From Brachypodium distachyon (lineage: Eukaryota; Streptophyta; Magnoliopsida; Poales; Poaceae), in NCBI RefSeq assembly GCF_000005505.3, contig NC_016133.3:13640001-13704000 (forward strand): a stretch of DNA of 64,000 nucleotides, read 5' to 3'. Below are positions 32,368-43,602 of this stretch, piece by piece. Position numbers and translations under genes: made by a program. The notes under the pieces were generated by a model, which made no database searches, was not told where the DNA came from, and saw only the letters and a list, made by a program, of their open reading frames with translations. Position 1 is the stretch's first letter. Each line of letters opens with the position of its first letter.

Positions 32368-34908
32368 TGGATCACCAAACCCCAAATTGCTAACCTTTGC
32401 ATTATTCAAGCCTCAGGTTCTTAACCTACGATAAACACCTCAATGCATACACGCATTAATGTGCTCATCGCAAGATTTTGCAACATGAATATCATTACCA
32501 AAACTCTATGGAAGAGAGTAATTACAAAGCTCATACAAGGAGCAGAATAATAATTATTACAAAGAGAGGACACATGTCCCAACATTACATCATTACATCA
32601 GCAGAAGTCGAATTATGCCCGAGTACGGACAAGAATACAGCATGGCCTGAAGAGGTTGGAAGTTGGAAGGAAACCCGCCATGAGTCTCAGAACTCTGATC
32701 TGGATCTCCTAGCTAAACATTGAATTCAACGTCATGCTCCACGAAGAAACTAGCGGCTCACCTGCTCTGCTGGAACCTCTGAAGAAAACAACGTTGCAAA
32801 GCAACTGAGTACAAAGTACTCGCAAGACTTACGGGGAGATCTATGCTAGTATGCAACATGTCTCAAAGGGGGGTAATGTGGGGTTATGCAGCAGCAGATA
32901 TATCTGGAGAGACACAGTAATAACAACGTCTAATGAGAGGATGAGAAGCGTCTACCCAGTGAGGTGATTAACCTATTTACTAAACACCAAACAACACAAT
33001 CCTCATATCACCCCTCAACACCCTGTAAGGAAGCAATCCAAAGGAAACTCACACTTAAGCAGTTTTAAGCATATCCATGATTAAGCCTAATTACTACTCA
33101 AGTTTATGAGATTAAGTTGGTTAAGTTCTCTATGATTAAGTAATGACCAACCAAGTCGTCCATAACCGCGGACACGGCTTTTCGAAAGATTTATCTCTGC
33201 AGGGTGTGCCAATTACCCGTACACGTTCGTCCAACCCTTATTGCCACTCGAGTAGGAACACACAAAAAGGTGTGTCGGCTGGATTGGGTGACACGACATT
33301 TCCAAGCCTCACAACTAATCCAGGGAACCAACCAACTGAGTCTAATCCGAAACAAGAGCCCGACCGAAGCGTCGTACGGACTCAAGAGTTGCGTGGACAG
33401 CCGGTAGTGGTTCAGTGTCCGCAGAATGACCACTCCAGACTAGTGCCACAATCCTATATGAATGCAAAGTCACCAACAAGTCTCCACGAATCTCTGTGTG
33501 CATGCAATGCAAATGCCAAATGGAACGCCCAAACTATGTGGCCCCTGGAAGAGCTGTGAAACGAGTACTAAGCCGAGGGGGAACCCATATATTCTCCCAC
33601 GAGCGGTTAGCGCGAAGTTTCTTAGGTCGGCGAAAACGAGAACTCAGTCATTAGGTCGGCGCCAATGGAACAAATCACCAGTGCATTAGAGCACGGCCTC
33701 TCATCGTTGCCTTGTTCCAGTTTAATATCATATCACAGTTTAATAATTGCAATTTAGATACAGGAAGTAGCATGCGGATGTAGCAATTGTGGAACCCCAG
33801 ATATAAGGACACTAGACTCGCAACTAAGCATGACATCTAATGACCAAGATGTAGGGCAACAACAAACATGTGACATGGTAATAGGACAAGTAACAAGACA
33901 TAAGGCAATAAGTAGAGCTGACTAAAGCTATGCAATCCTAAAGGCATTGTGACAGGACTGAGAACGTAACTTAGTGCAAGAATGAGAGAGAGGCATTGGG
34001 TATAAACAACATGGTCAAGGAATGACTGCTTGCCTGGAGTACTCAATTGCCCGGAATTGAGCAAGAATCCTGGAAGAAGAATACAAGCGTAGTCTTCGTC
34101 GTAGGAATCGAAGACTAGCAAGGAAGAAACAAATACACCACATAAAAGGAAAGTATAAGCATACAATATACACATGATAATTGATATGCGCAATCAAAGA
34201 ATGATGCGTGACATAGGGATGATGCATGACATATTAAGTATTCCGATAGTAAATCCGATTTACAATTTGCCAAGTTAAATGGAGTCCGAAAAATAATACA
34301 CATAGCATCTAAACAACTCCATATGTAAGGAATAGAATTTAATTGATTAACTACACACAACAATGTGATAGTTGTATTAGCATGCATGACAATGACATGA
34401 ATAGGTGCGATGCATGCTTTAAGACAAGAACAACACAAGGATCCGACTAGGTCGGGGTTGCACACACTAATGGAAACAAGGTACGTGCAACTATCGACAC
34501 TATCGGTACAAACACGGGCATCTCATAGAACACATGCAATTCATATATCGCGCAACCTACGGGTCTACGGCACAAAACTCCAAGGTTCTACCTTTGTTGC
34601 GTGCCACGGCGTAGTCGATGTAGTCGACGTTGTCAAAGTAGTCGTACGGTCGGGGTAGTCGTACACGTAGGCGTTCGCGGCTCCTTGTACGTAGTCGTAC
34701 GCAGCTACTCATTTGGCTCCCGGGTTCATCTTCATGGCGTCTTTCTCGGGCAGCAGGAACGGAGGAGCACCAACAGCAAGAGGGAGAGCAGCAGCAGCAA
34801 CCGAGAGAGGGAAGCAACAACAGCAGCTAGGAGAAGGGCAACAGCAGCAGCGAGGGACAGAGAGCAACGGCAACAGCAACCAAGAGAGCGAGAGCAGCAA
34901 CCAAGAGA

Positions 34909-34913
34909 GCGAG
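34909..34913. repeat. Angela target-site duplication, left (GCGAG)
   Basis: The five bases GCGAG directly precede the 5' LTR and recur at 43603-43607 after the 3' LTR. A 5-bp duplication is standard for Copia integrase. Confidence 0.95.
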
Positions 34914-36626
34914 TGTTGGAAATATGCCCTAGAGGCAATAATAAATTTGTTATTATCATATTTCATTGTTCTTGATAAATGTTTATTGCCCATGCTATAA
35001 TTGTATTGATTGGAAACTCAAATACATGTGTGGATAAATAAACAAATACCGTGTCCCTAATACGCCTCTACTAGATTAGCTCGTTGATTAAAGATGGTTA
35101 AGGTTTCCTAACCATAGACATGTGTTGTCATTTAATAACGAGATCATATCATTAGGAGAATGATGTGATGGACAGACCCAAACCTAAACATAGCTTTTGA
35201 TCGTGTCACTTAAGTTTAAGTTGCTTATGTTTTATTATGTCAAGTATTATTTCTTTAGACCATGAGATCATGCCACTCCCTAGTACCGGAAGAATACTTT
35301 GTGGGCATCAACCGTCATCTCGTAACTGGGTGATCATAAAGGTGTTTTTCAGGTATCCCAGAAGGTGCTTGTTGGGTTGTATGGATCAAGACTGGGATTT
35401 GTCACTCCTTGTGACGGAGAGATATCTCTGGGCCCTCTCGGTAATATAACATCCTAATGAGCTTGCAAGCATGCGACTAATGTGTTTAGTTGCGGGGGTA
35501 TTATATTACGGAACGAGTAAAGAGAACTTGCCGGTAACGAGATTAAACTAGGTATGGCGATACCGACGATCAAATCTCGGGCAAGTAATATATCGCGAGA
35601 CAAAGAGAATTGGATACTGGATTAATTGAATCCTCGACATAGTGGTTCAACCGATGAGATCTTCGTGGAATATGTGGGAACTATTATGGACATCCAGGTC
35701 CCGCTATTGGTTATTGATATTTGATCATGTCCACATATTCTCGAACCCGTAGGGTCACACACTTAACGTTTCATGTTGCTTGGGTTAGATGAGATAAATG
35801 ATGATGATATCGAATTATGATTCGGAGTCTTGGATGGGATCCTAGACGCAACGAGGAGCTCCGGAATGTTCCGGAGATAAAGATTTATATATGGAAAGTT
35901 GTTTTCAGGGTTCTGGAAAGTTTGGAATATTTCCCGGTTTTGACCGGGAAGCTTCTAGAAGGTTCCGGAGGGATTTGGAGGGTTCCACCTTGAGGCCCAC
36001 CTATCCCTGGGCTAAATGGGCCTGTGAGGGAGCACCCTGGCCTTAATGGGCCGAGGGGCTAGCCCACAGGGCCCATGCGGCCAGGAGGAGAGTCCTGGCC
36101 GCGGGAGAGTCCTGGCCGCATGAGAGTCCTGGCCGCCGGAGAGTCCTGGCCACGGGATAGTCCTGGCCGGCCACGCCTCCTCTACCCCTATATAAATAGA
36201 AGGGGGGGCAAGGGAGAGAGACACCCCAAGCTTTCAGTTGGATCTCTCTCCCCTGAGCCCTCCTCTCCTCCTCTTCTCACGCGCACGGCGTAGCCCTGCC
36301 CGTGAGAATATTCACCATAGTCACCACGCCGTCGTGCTGCCGGGATCTCGTCTACCTCTCCCTCTCGCTTGCTGGATCGAGGAAGGAGGAGACAACGTGA
36401 AGCTGAACGTGTGGATACCAAGGAGGTGCTGTCCGTTCGGCACTGAGATTGATCTCATTGAAAGTTCCACTACACCAACAATGATCTCGTGATCGTAATG
36501 CTTAGCGGTCTACGAGGGTATGGTGTTCATGATCCCTCTCGTTACATACATCTAGTATATATATTCTTGGGTTTCTTCCGCACTTCTTGTAGGAAATTTT
36601 TTGTTTCCTATGCAACGAACCCAACA
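34914..36626 (+). repeat. Angela 5' LTR
   Basis: 1,713 bp, TG...CA. A TATA box (CTATATAAATAG) lies near 36188-36199. Directly upstream are five exact-period 17-bp units (36088-36172) built around AGTCCTGGCC. Short ORFs in the LTR are not coding. Confidence 0.97.
36088..36172 (+). repeat. 17-bp minisatellite in the Angela LTR (5 units)
   Basis: Units start at 36088, 36105, 36122, 36139 and 36156, each GAGAGTCCTGGCCGCGG with small changes. The same array lies at 43064-43148 in the 3' LTR. It ends about 16 bp before the TATA box. Confidence 0.9.
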
Positions 36627-36627
36627 G

Positions 36628-36639
36628 TGGTATCAGAGC
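36628..36639 (+). other. Angela primer-binding site
   Basis: TGGTATCAGAGC, complementary to the 3' end of initiator-methionine tRNA, starts two bases after the 5' LTR. This is the standard Copia minus-strand primer site. Confidence 0.95.
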
Positions 36640-37884
36640 TAGATCTATGCGTAGATGTTTTGTACGAGTAGAACACAATTTAGTTGTGGGCGTTGATGTT
36701 CATATTGCTACCTCCTTTGTGCACTATCGGATTTTGCGGGATAGTGGGATGAAGCGGCTCGGACCAACCTTACTTGTCTTCGCACAAGAGACCGGTTCCG
36801 CAATTAACATGCAACTTGTATTGCATAAGGCGGCTGGCGGGTGTCTGTCTCTCCCACTATAGTTGAAATCTGATTTGCAATGGGAGGCCTATATGGTTAA
36901 TAAGCAATTTGTATATCACCGTTGTGGCTTTTGCGTAAGTAAGAACGGTTCTTTTAGTGCAGCCCCTAAAGCCACGTAAAACATGCAACAACAAAGTAGA
37001 AGCGTCTAACGTGTTTTTGCAGGGGCATGTGATGTGGTATGGCCAAGATATGATATAATATATTTGATGTATGAGATGATCATGTTTTGTAATATTTCAC
37101 GACTTGCATGTCGATGAGTTTGGCAACCGGCAGGAGCCGTATGGTTGTCTCATTAATTATTGTATGACCTTCGTGTCAATGATTTAATCGCCATGTAATT
37201 GCTTTACTTTATCGCTAGTAGTAGCAATAGTCGTAGTAGCAATAGTTGGTGGAGGCAACTATACATGACGCCCGAGGACCTAGGCGCCATGCTGGTGATG
37301 ATGGAGATCATGCCCGTGCTTTGGAGATGGAGATCAAAGGCACACGAAGAGAAGGCCATATCATGTCACATTATTTATGCATGTGATGTTTATCCCTTTT
37401 ATGCATCTTATTTTGCTTAGTTGACGGTAGCATTATAAGATGATCCCTCATTGTTAATATCAAGATAATAATGTGTTCTCCCTTAGTATGCACCGTTGCA
37501 AAAGTTCGTCGTTTTGAAGCACCACGTGATGATCGGGTGTTATAAACTTTACGTTCGCATACAACGGGTGTAAGCCAGTTTTACACATGCAGGAATACTT
37601 TGGTTAACTTGACGAGCCTAGCATGTACAGACATGGCCTCGGAACACAAGGAACCGAAAGGTTAAACATGAGTCATATGAATGATGTGATCAACATGCTG
37701 ATGTTTACCATTGAAGCTACTCCATCTCACGTGATGATCGGACTTGGTGTAGTGGATTTGGATCATGTGTCACTAAACAACCCGAGGGATGTTGATTTTA
37801 GTGGGAGTTCATTAGTAATTTGATTAGCTTGAACTTATTATCATGAACTTAGTCTAATTGCCTTTGCAAATATGCTGTAGATCA
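36640..37884 (+). other. Angela untranslated leader
   Basis: About 1.25 kb between the primer site and the gag start. It has several short upstream ORFs and no long frame, as usual for BARE-1-type elements, where the leader is thought to hold packaging and dimerisation signals. I see no specific structure to name. Confidence 0.8.
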
Positions 37885-40800
37885 ATGGCTCGTACTACGT
37901 TCAATATGAATACTCTCCTAGAGAAAGATAAACTGAAGTCCAATGGAAGCAACTTTACGGACTGGTTCCGGAATGTGAGGATTATCCTCGAAGCTGCCAA
38001 AAAGGCTTATGTTTTTGATGCCGCGCTTGGTGCAGAACCCGCAGCAACTGAGTCTGCTGACGTTAGGAACATTTGGCTGACTCAATCTGAGGACCACAAT
38101 GTAGTTAGGTGCGGCCTCTTGCTTGGTATGGAACCTGAGCTCCAAAAGCGTTTTGAGCACCACTCGGCATATGCTATGATTGGGGAACTGAATACTTTAT
38201 TTCAGACCCAAGCCCGTGCGGAGAGGTATGATGCCTCCGAAAGGTTCTTTAACTGCAAGATGGAGGAGAACAGCTCCGTTAGCGAGCACGTGCTCAGAAT
38301 GTCTGGGTACGCCGACCGCCTGAGACAACTGGGAATTGAGATTCCTAATGAATTAGGCATTGACCGGGTTCTTCAGTCACTACCACCTAGCTATAAAAGT
38401 TTTGTGGTGAACTACAATATGCAAGGGATGGATAGGACACTTCCTCAGCTCCTCGCGATGTTAAAAACCGCGGAGGTGGAAATCAAAAAGGAGCATCAAG
38501 TGTTGATGGTCAATAAGACCACCAGTTTCAAGAAGGCAAAGGGTAAGAAGGGAAATTTCAAGAAGGGTGGCAAAACTGTTGCCACTCCCGCGAAGAAGCC
38601 CAAATCTGGACCTAAGCCGGATACTGAGTGCTTCTACTGCAAGGGGACTGGCCACTGGAAACGTAACTGCCCCAAGTACTTGGCAGATAAGAAGGCTGGC
38701 AACGTCAAAGGTATATTTGATATACATGTTATTGATGTGTACCTTACTAGTACTCGTAGTAGCACCTGGGTATTTGATACTGGTTCAGTTGCTCACATTT
38801 GTAACTCGAAACAGGAGCTACAGAATAAACGAAGACTAGCAAGAGATGAGGTGACTATGCGCGTCGGGAATGGATCAAAAGTTGATGTGATCGCCGTCGG
38901 CACGCTCCCTCTACATTTATCTTCGGGATTAGTTTTAAACCTTAGTAATTGTTATTTGGTGCCTGCGTTGAGCATGAACATTATATCAGGATCTTGTTTA
39001 ATGCAAGACGGTTATTCATTTAAATCAGAGAATAATGGTTGTTCGATTTATATGAGTAATATCTTTTATGGTCATGCACCACTTGTGAATGGTTTATTTC
39101 TATTAAGTCTCGATAGTAGTGACACACATATTCATAATGTTAATGCCAAAAGGTGCAAAGTGGATAATGATAGTTCAACATATTTGTGGCACTGCCGTCT
39201 AGGTCATATTGGTATAAAACGCATGAAGAAACTCCATTCTGATGGACTACTTGAATCACTTGATTTTGAATCATTTGATACATGTGAACCATGCCTCATG
39301 GGTAAGATGACTAGAACCCCGTTTTCAGGCATAATGGAACGGGCCAGTGACTTGTTGGAGATCATACATACTGATGTGTGCGGACCAATGAGTGTTACAA
39401 CGTGCGGTGGATATCGTTACTTCCTAACCTTCACAGATGACTTGAGTAGATATGGGTATATTTACTTAATGAAAAACAAGTCTGAGACATTTGAAAAATT
39501 CAAGGAATTTCAGAATGAAGTGGAGAATCATCGTAACAAGAAAATTAAATTTCTACGATCGGATCGTGGAGGTGAATATTTGAGTTACGAGTTTGGCACG
39601 CATTTAAGACAATGTGGAATTGTTTCACAACTTACGCCGCCTGGAACACCACAACGCAATGGTGTGTCCGAACGTCGTAATCGTACTTTATTGGATATGG
39701 TACGGTCTATGATGTCTCTTACTGATTTGCCACTGTCGTTTTGGGGTTATGCATTAGAGACAGCCACATTCACTTTAAATAGGGCACCATCTAAATCCGT
39801 TGAAACGACACCGTATGAATTATGGTTTGGCAAGAAACCTAAGCTGTCCTTTCTTAAAGTTTGGGGATGCGAAGCTTATGTAAAAAGGCTACAACCTGAT
39901 AAGCTCGAACCCAAGTCGGAAAAATGCGTCTTCATAGGATACCCTAAAGAAACAATTGGGTACACCTTCTATCACAGATCCGAAGGAAAAGTGTTTGTCG
40001 CTAAGACCGGGTCCTTTCTAGAGAAGGAGTTTCTCTCGAAAGAAGTGAGTGGGAGGAAGGTAGAGCTCGATGAGGTTATTGAACCTTCTCTCGAATTTGA
40101 GTGTAGCGCAGCACCAGAAACTGTTCCCGTGCATCCTGCATCAGCTAGAGAGGAAGCTAATGATAATGATCATGAAGTTTTGAATGAGACAACTACTGAA
40201 CTTCGCAGGTCGACGAGAACACGTAATACTCCTGAGTGGTACAATGTTCGTGTCATGAATGTCATGTTGTTGGACAACGATGAACCTGCGAATTATGAGG
40301 AAGCGATGATGAGCCCAGACTCCGAAAAATGGTTAGAAGCCATGAAATCCGAAATGGGATCCATGTATGAAAACCAAGTATGGACTTTGGTAGACTTACC
40401 GAATGACCGAAAGGCCGTTGAGAACAAATGGATTTTCAAGAAGAAAACAGATGCTGATGGAAATGTTACCGTCTATAAAGCTCGACTTGTCGCAAAAGGT
40501 TTTCGACAAATTCAAGGAGTTGACTACGATGAGACTTTCTCACCCGTAGCGATGCTAAAGTCTGTTCGGATTATGTTAGCAATTGCTGCATTTTTCGATT
40601 ACGAAATCTGGCAGATGGATGTCAAAACCGCGTTCCTTAATGGTCACATTGAGGAAGAGTTATACATGGTTCAGCCCAAAGGTTTTGTCGATCCTAAGGA
40701 TGCTAATAAGGTATGCAAACTTCAGCGTTCCATTTATGGGCTGAAGCAAGCATCTCGGAGTTGGAATCTCCGTTTTGATAAGGTGATCAAAGGGTTTGGA

Positions 40801-41856
40801 TTTGTCCAAACTCACGGAGAAGCTTGTATTTACAAGAAAGTGAGTGGGAGCTCTGTAGCATTTCTAATACTGTATGTGGATGACATATTGCTGATTGGGA
40901 ATGATATAGAACTTCTTAAAAGTGTTAAAGGCTATTTGAATAAAAGTTTTTCAATGAAAGACCTTGGTGAAGCAGCTTACATATTAGGCATCAAGATTTA
41001 TAGAGATAGATCAAGACGCCTGATAGGACTTACACAAAGTACATACCTTGACAAAGTTTTGAAAAGGTTCAAAATGGATCAAGCAAAGAAAGGGTTCTTG
41101 CCCATGTTGCAAGGTAAGATATTGAGTAAGACTCAGTGTCCAGCTTCGGCAGAAGATAGAGAAAAGATGAATAGTATCCCCTATGCCTCAGCCATAGGCT
41201 CTATTATGTATGCCATGCTGTGTACTAGACCAGACGTGTGTCATGCTGTTAGTTTGACTAGCAGGTACCAAAGTGATCCAGGAGTGGAACACTGGACAGC
41301 AGTTAAGAATATCCTTAAGTACCTAAAAAGGACTAAAGAAATGTTTCTCGTTTATGGAGGTGACGAACAGCTCGTCGTAAAAGGTTACGTCGATGCTAGT
41401 TTTGACACTGATCCGGATGACTCCAAGTCTCAATCCGGATACGTATTTATTTTGAATGGTGGTGCAGTTAGCTGGAGGAGTTCCAAGCAGAGCGTTGTGG
41501 CAGCATCAACAACTGAAGCGGAATATGTGGCTGCTTCAGAAGCGGCACAGGAAGGAGTTTGGATGAAGGAGTTCATATCTGAACTTGGTGTGGTTCCGAG
41601 TGCGTTGGATCCCATGGACATCTATTGTGACAACACTGGTGCCATAGCCAACGCCAAGGAGCCGAGGTCTCACAAGAATTCCAAGCATATTAAACGCCGG
41701 TTTCACACTATTCGTGAATATGTCAAGGATGGTGACATAAAGATTTGCAAAGTACATACGGATATGAATGTCGCAGACCCGTTGACTAAACCTCTTCCAC
41801 GAGCAAAACATGATCAACACCAAGACTCCATGGGTGTTAGATTTATTACAATGTAA
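37885..41856 (+). CDS. Angela gag-pol polyprotein (1,323 aa, intact)
   Basis: One frame runs from ATG 37885 to TAA without interruption. The ATG is preferred over the upstream in-frame TTG at 37858 because MARTTF matches the family start. Domains in order: Gag; CCHC zinc knuckle at 249-262 (CFYCKGTGHWKRNC); aspartic protease with DTGS at 298; integrase HHCC from H436; integrase catalytic D497, D560 and E596 (D-35-E spacing); reverse transcriptase with YVDD at 997-1000; RNase H with D1170, E1211 and D1249. All catalytic residues I can place are present. Family role: Gag forms the virus-like particle; Pol processes, copies and inserts the element. No frameshift separates gag from pol, as is normal for Copia. 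This copy could be autonomous if expressed. Confidence 0.97.
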   Translation: MARTTFNMNTLLEKDKLKSNGSNFTDWFRNVRIILEAAKKAYVFDAALGAEPAATESADVRNIWLTQSEDHNVVRCGLLLGMEPELQKRFEHHSAYAMIGELNTLFQTQARAERYDASERFFNCKMEENSSVSEHVLRMSGYADRLRQLGIEIPNELGIDRVLQSLPPSYKSFVVNYNMQGMDRTLPQLLAMLKTAEVEIKKEHQVLMVNKTTSFKKAKGKKGNFKKGGKTVATPAKKPKSGPKPDTECFYCKGTGHWKRNCPKYLADKKAGNVKGIFDIHVIDVYLTSTRSSTWVFDTGSVAHICNSKQELQNKRRLARDEVTMRVGNGSKVDVIAVGTLPLHLSSGLVLNLSNCYLVPALSMNIISGSCLMQDGYSFKSENNGCSIYMSNIFYGHAPLVNGLFLLSLDSSDTHIHNVNAKRCKVDNDSSTYLWHCRLGHIGIKRMKKLHSDGLLESLDFESFDTCEPCLMGKMTRTPFSGIMERASDLLEIIHTDVCGPMSVTTCGGYRYFLTFTDDLSRYGYIYLMKNKSETFEKFKEFQNEVENHRNKKIKFLRSDRGGEYLSYEFGTHLRQCGIVSQLTPPGTPQRNGVSERRNRTLLDMVRSMMSLTDLPLSFWGYALETATFTLNRAPSKSVETTPYELWFGKKPKLSFLKVWGCEAYVKRLQPDKLEPKSEKCVFIGYPKETIGYTFYHRSEGKVFVAKTGSFLEKEFLSKEVSGRKVELDEVIEPSLEFECSAAPETVPVHPASAREEANDNDHEVLNETTTELRRSTRTRNTPEWYNVRVMNVMLLDNDEPANYEEAMMSPDSEKWLEAMKSEMGSMYENQVWTLVDLPNDRKAVENKWIFKKKTDADGNVTVYKARLVAKGFRQIQGVDYDETFSPVAMLKSVRIMLAIAAFFDYEIWQMDVKTAFLNGHIEEELYMVQPKGFVDPKDANKVCKLQRSIYGLKQASRSWNLRFDKVIKGFGFVQTHGEACIYKKVSGSSVAFLILYVDDILLIGNDIELLKSVKGYLNKSFSMKDLGEAAYILGIKIYRDRSRRLIGLTQSTYLDKVLKRFKMDQAKKGFLPMLQGKILSKTQCPASAEDREKMNSIPYASAIGSIMYAMLCTRPDVCHAVSLTSRYQSDPGVEHWTAVKNILKYLKRTKEMFLVYGGDEQLVVKGYVDASFDTDPDDSKSQSGYVFILNGGAVSWRSSKQSVVAASTTEAEYVAASEAAQEGVWMKEFISELGVVPSALDPMDIYCDNTGAIANAKEPRSHKNSKHIKRRFHTIREYVKDGDIKICKVHTDMNVADPLTKPLPRAKHDQHQDSMGVRFITM

Positions 41857-41878
41857 ACTAGATTATTGACTCTAGTGC

Positions 41879-41889
41879 AAGTGGGAGAG
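41879..41889 (+). other. Angela polypurine tract
   Basis: AAGTGGGAGAG directly abuts the 3' LTR, the expected plus-strand primer position. Confidence 0.88.
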
Positions 41890-43602
41890 TGTTGGAAATA
41901 TGCCCTAGAGGCAATAATAAATTTGTTATTATCATATTTCATTGTTCTTGATAAATGTTTATTGCCCATGCTATAATTGTATTGATTGGAAACTCAAATA
42001 CATGTGTGGATAAATAAACAAATACCGTGTCCCTAATACGCCTCTACTAGATTAGCTCGTTGATTAAAGATGGTTAAGGTTTCCTAACCATAGACATGTG
42101 TTGTCATTTAATAACGAGATCATATCATTAGGAGAATGATGTGATGGACAGACCCAAACCTAAACATAGCTTTTGATCGTGTCACTTAAGTTTAAGTTGC
42201 TTATGTTTTATTATGTCAAGTATTATTTCTTTAGACCATGAGATCATGCCACTCCCTAGTACCGGAAGAATACTTTGTGGGCATCAACCGTCATCTCGTA
42301 ACTGGGTGATCATAAAGGTGTTTTTCAGGTATCCCAGAAGGTGCTTGTTGGGTTGTATGGATCAAGACTGGGATTTGTCACTCCTTGTGACGGAGAGATA
42401 TCTCTGGGCCCTCTCGGTAATATAACATCCTAATGAGCTTGCAAGCATGCGACTAATGTGTTTAGTTGCGGGGGTATTATATTACGGAACGAGTAAAGAG
42501 AACTTGCCGGTAACGAGATTAAACTAGGTATGGCGATACCGACGATCAAATCTCGGGCAAGTAATATATCGCGAGACAAAGAGAATTGGATACTGGATTA
42601 ATTGAATCCTCGACATAGTGGTTCAACCGATGAGATCTTCGTGGAATATGTGGGAACTATTATGGACATCCAGGTCCCGCTATTGGTTATTGATATTTGA
42701 TCATGTCCACATATTCTCGAACCCGTAGGGTCACACACTTAACGTTTCATGTTGCTTGGGTTAGATGAGATAAATGATGATGATATCGAATTATGATTCG
42801 GAGTCTTGGATGGGATCCTAGACGCAACGAGGAGCTCCGGAATGTTCCGGAGATAAAGATTTATATATGGAAAGTTGTTTTCAGGGTTCTGGAAAGTTTG
42901 GAATATTTCCCGGTTTTGACCGGGAAGCTTCTAGAAGGTTCCGGAGGGATTTGGAGGGTTCCACCTTGAGGCCCACCTATCCCTGGGCTAAATGGGCCTG
43001 TGAGGGAGCACCCTGGCCTTAATGGGCTGAGGGGCTAGCCCACAGGGCCCATGCGGCCAGGAGGAGAGTCCTGGCCGCGGGAGAGTCCTGGCCGCATGAG
43101 AGTCCTGGCCGCCGGAGAGTCCTGGCCACGGGATAGTCCTGGCCGGCCACGCCTCCTCTACCCCTATATAAATAGAAGGGGGGGCAAGGGAGAGAGACAC
43201 CCCAAGCTTTCAGTTGGATCTCTCTCCCCTGAGCCCTCCTCTCCTCCTCTTCTCACGCGCACGGCGTAGCCCTGCCCGTGAGAATATTCACCATAGTCAC
43301 CACGCCGTCGTGCTGCCGGGATCTCGTCTACCTCTCCCTCTCGCTTGCTGGATCGAGGAAGGAGGAGACAACGTGAAGCTGAACGTGTGGATACCAAGGA
43401 GGTGCTGTCCGTTCGGCACTGAGATTGATCTCATTGAAAGTTCCACTACACCAACAATGATCTCGTGATCGTAATGCTTAGCGGTCTACGAGGGTATGGT
43501 GTTCATGATCCCTCTCGTTACATACATCTAGTATATATATTCTTGGGTTTCTTCCGCACTTCTTGTAGGAAATTTTTTGTTTCCTATGCAACGAACCCAA
43601 CA
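41890..43602 (+). repeat. Angela 3' LTR
   Basis: 1,713 bp, collinear with the 5' LTR at an offset of 6,976. The only difference I found is T at 43028 against C at 36052. It carries the same 17-bp minisatellite (43064-43148) and TATA box (near 43164-43175), and is followed by GCGAG. Confidence 0.97.

Larger units (their letters stand above)
34914..43602 (+). mobile_element. Full-length Angela/BARE-1-type Copia retrotransposon
   Basis: An 8,689-bp element with two 1,713-bp LTRs, a tRNA-iMet primer site, a single intact gag-pol frame, a polypurine tract and GCGAG target duplications. The LTR start (TGTTGGAAATATGCCC) and the gag-pol organisation match the BARE-1/WIS/Angela group of Triticeae. 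I found one LTR difference (C at 36052, T at 43028). At 1.3e-8 substitutions per site per year this gives about 22,000 years, with wide error for a single event. It sits inside LTR-like unit A, which is inside the Tat element, so it is the youngest layer of that nest. Confidence 0.97.

Noticed and set aside
37858..37884. Upstream in-frame TTG as the Angela gag start
   Set aside because: The ATG at 37885 matches the family start and has the same TAGATCA context as the second Copia element.
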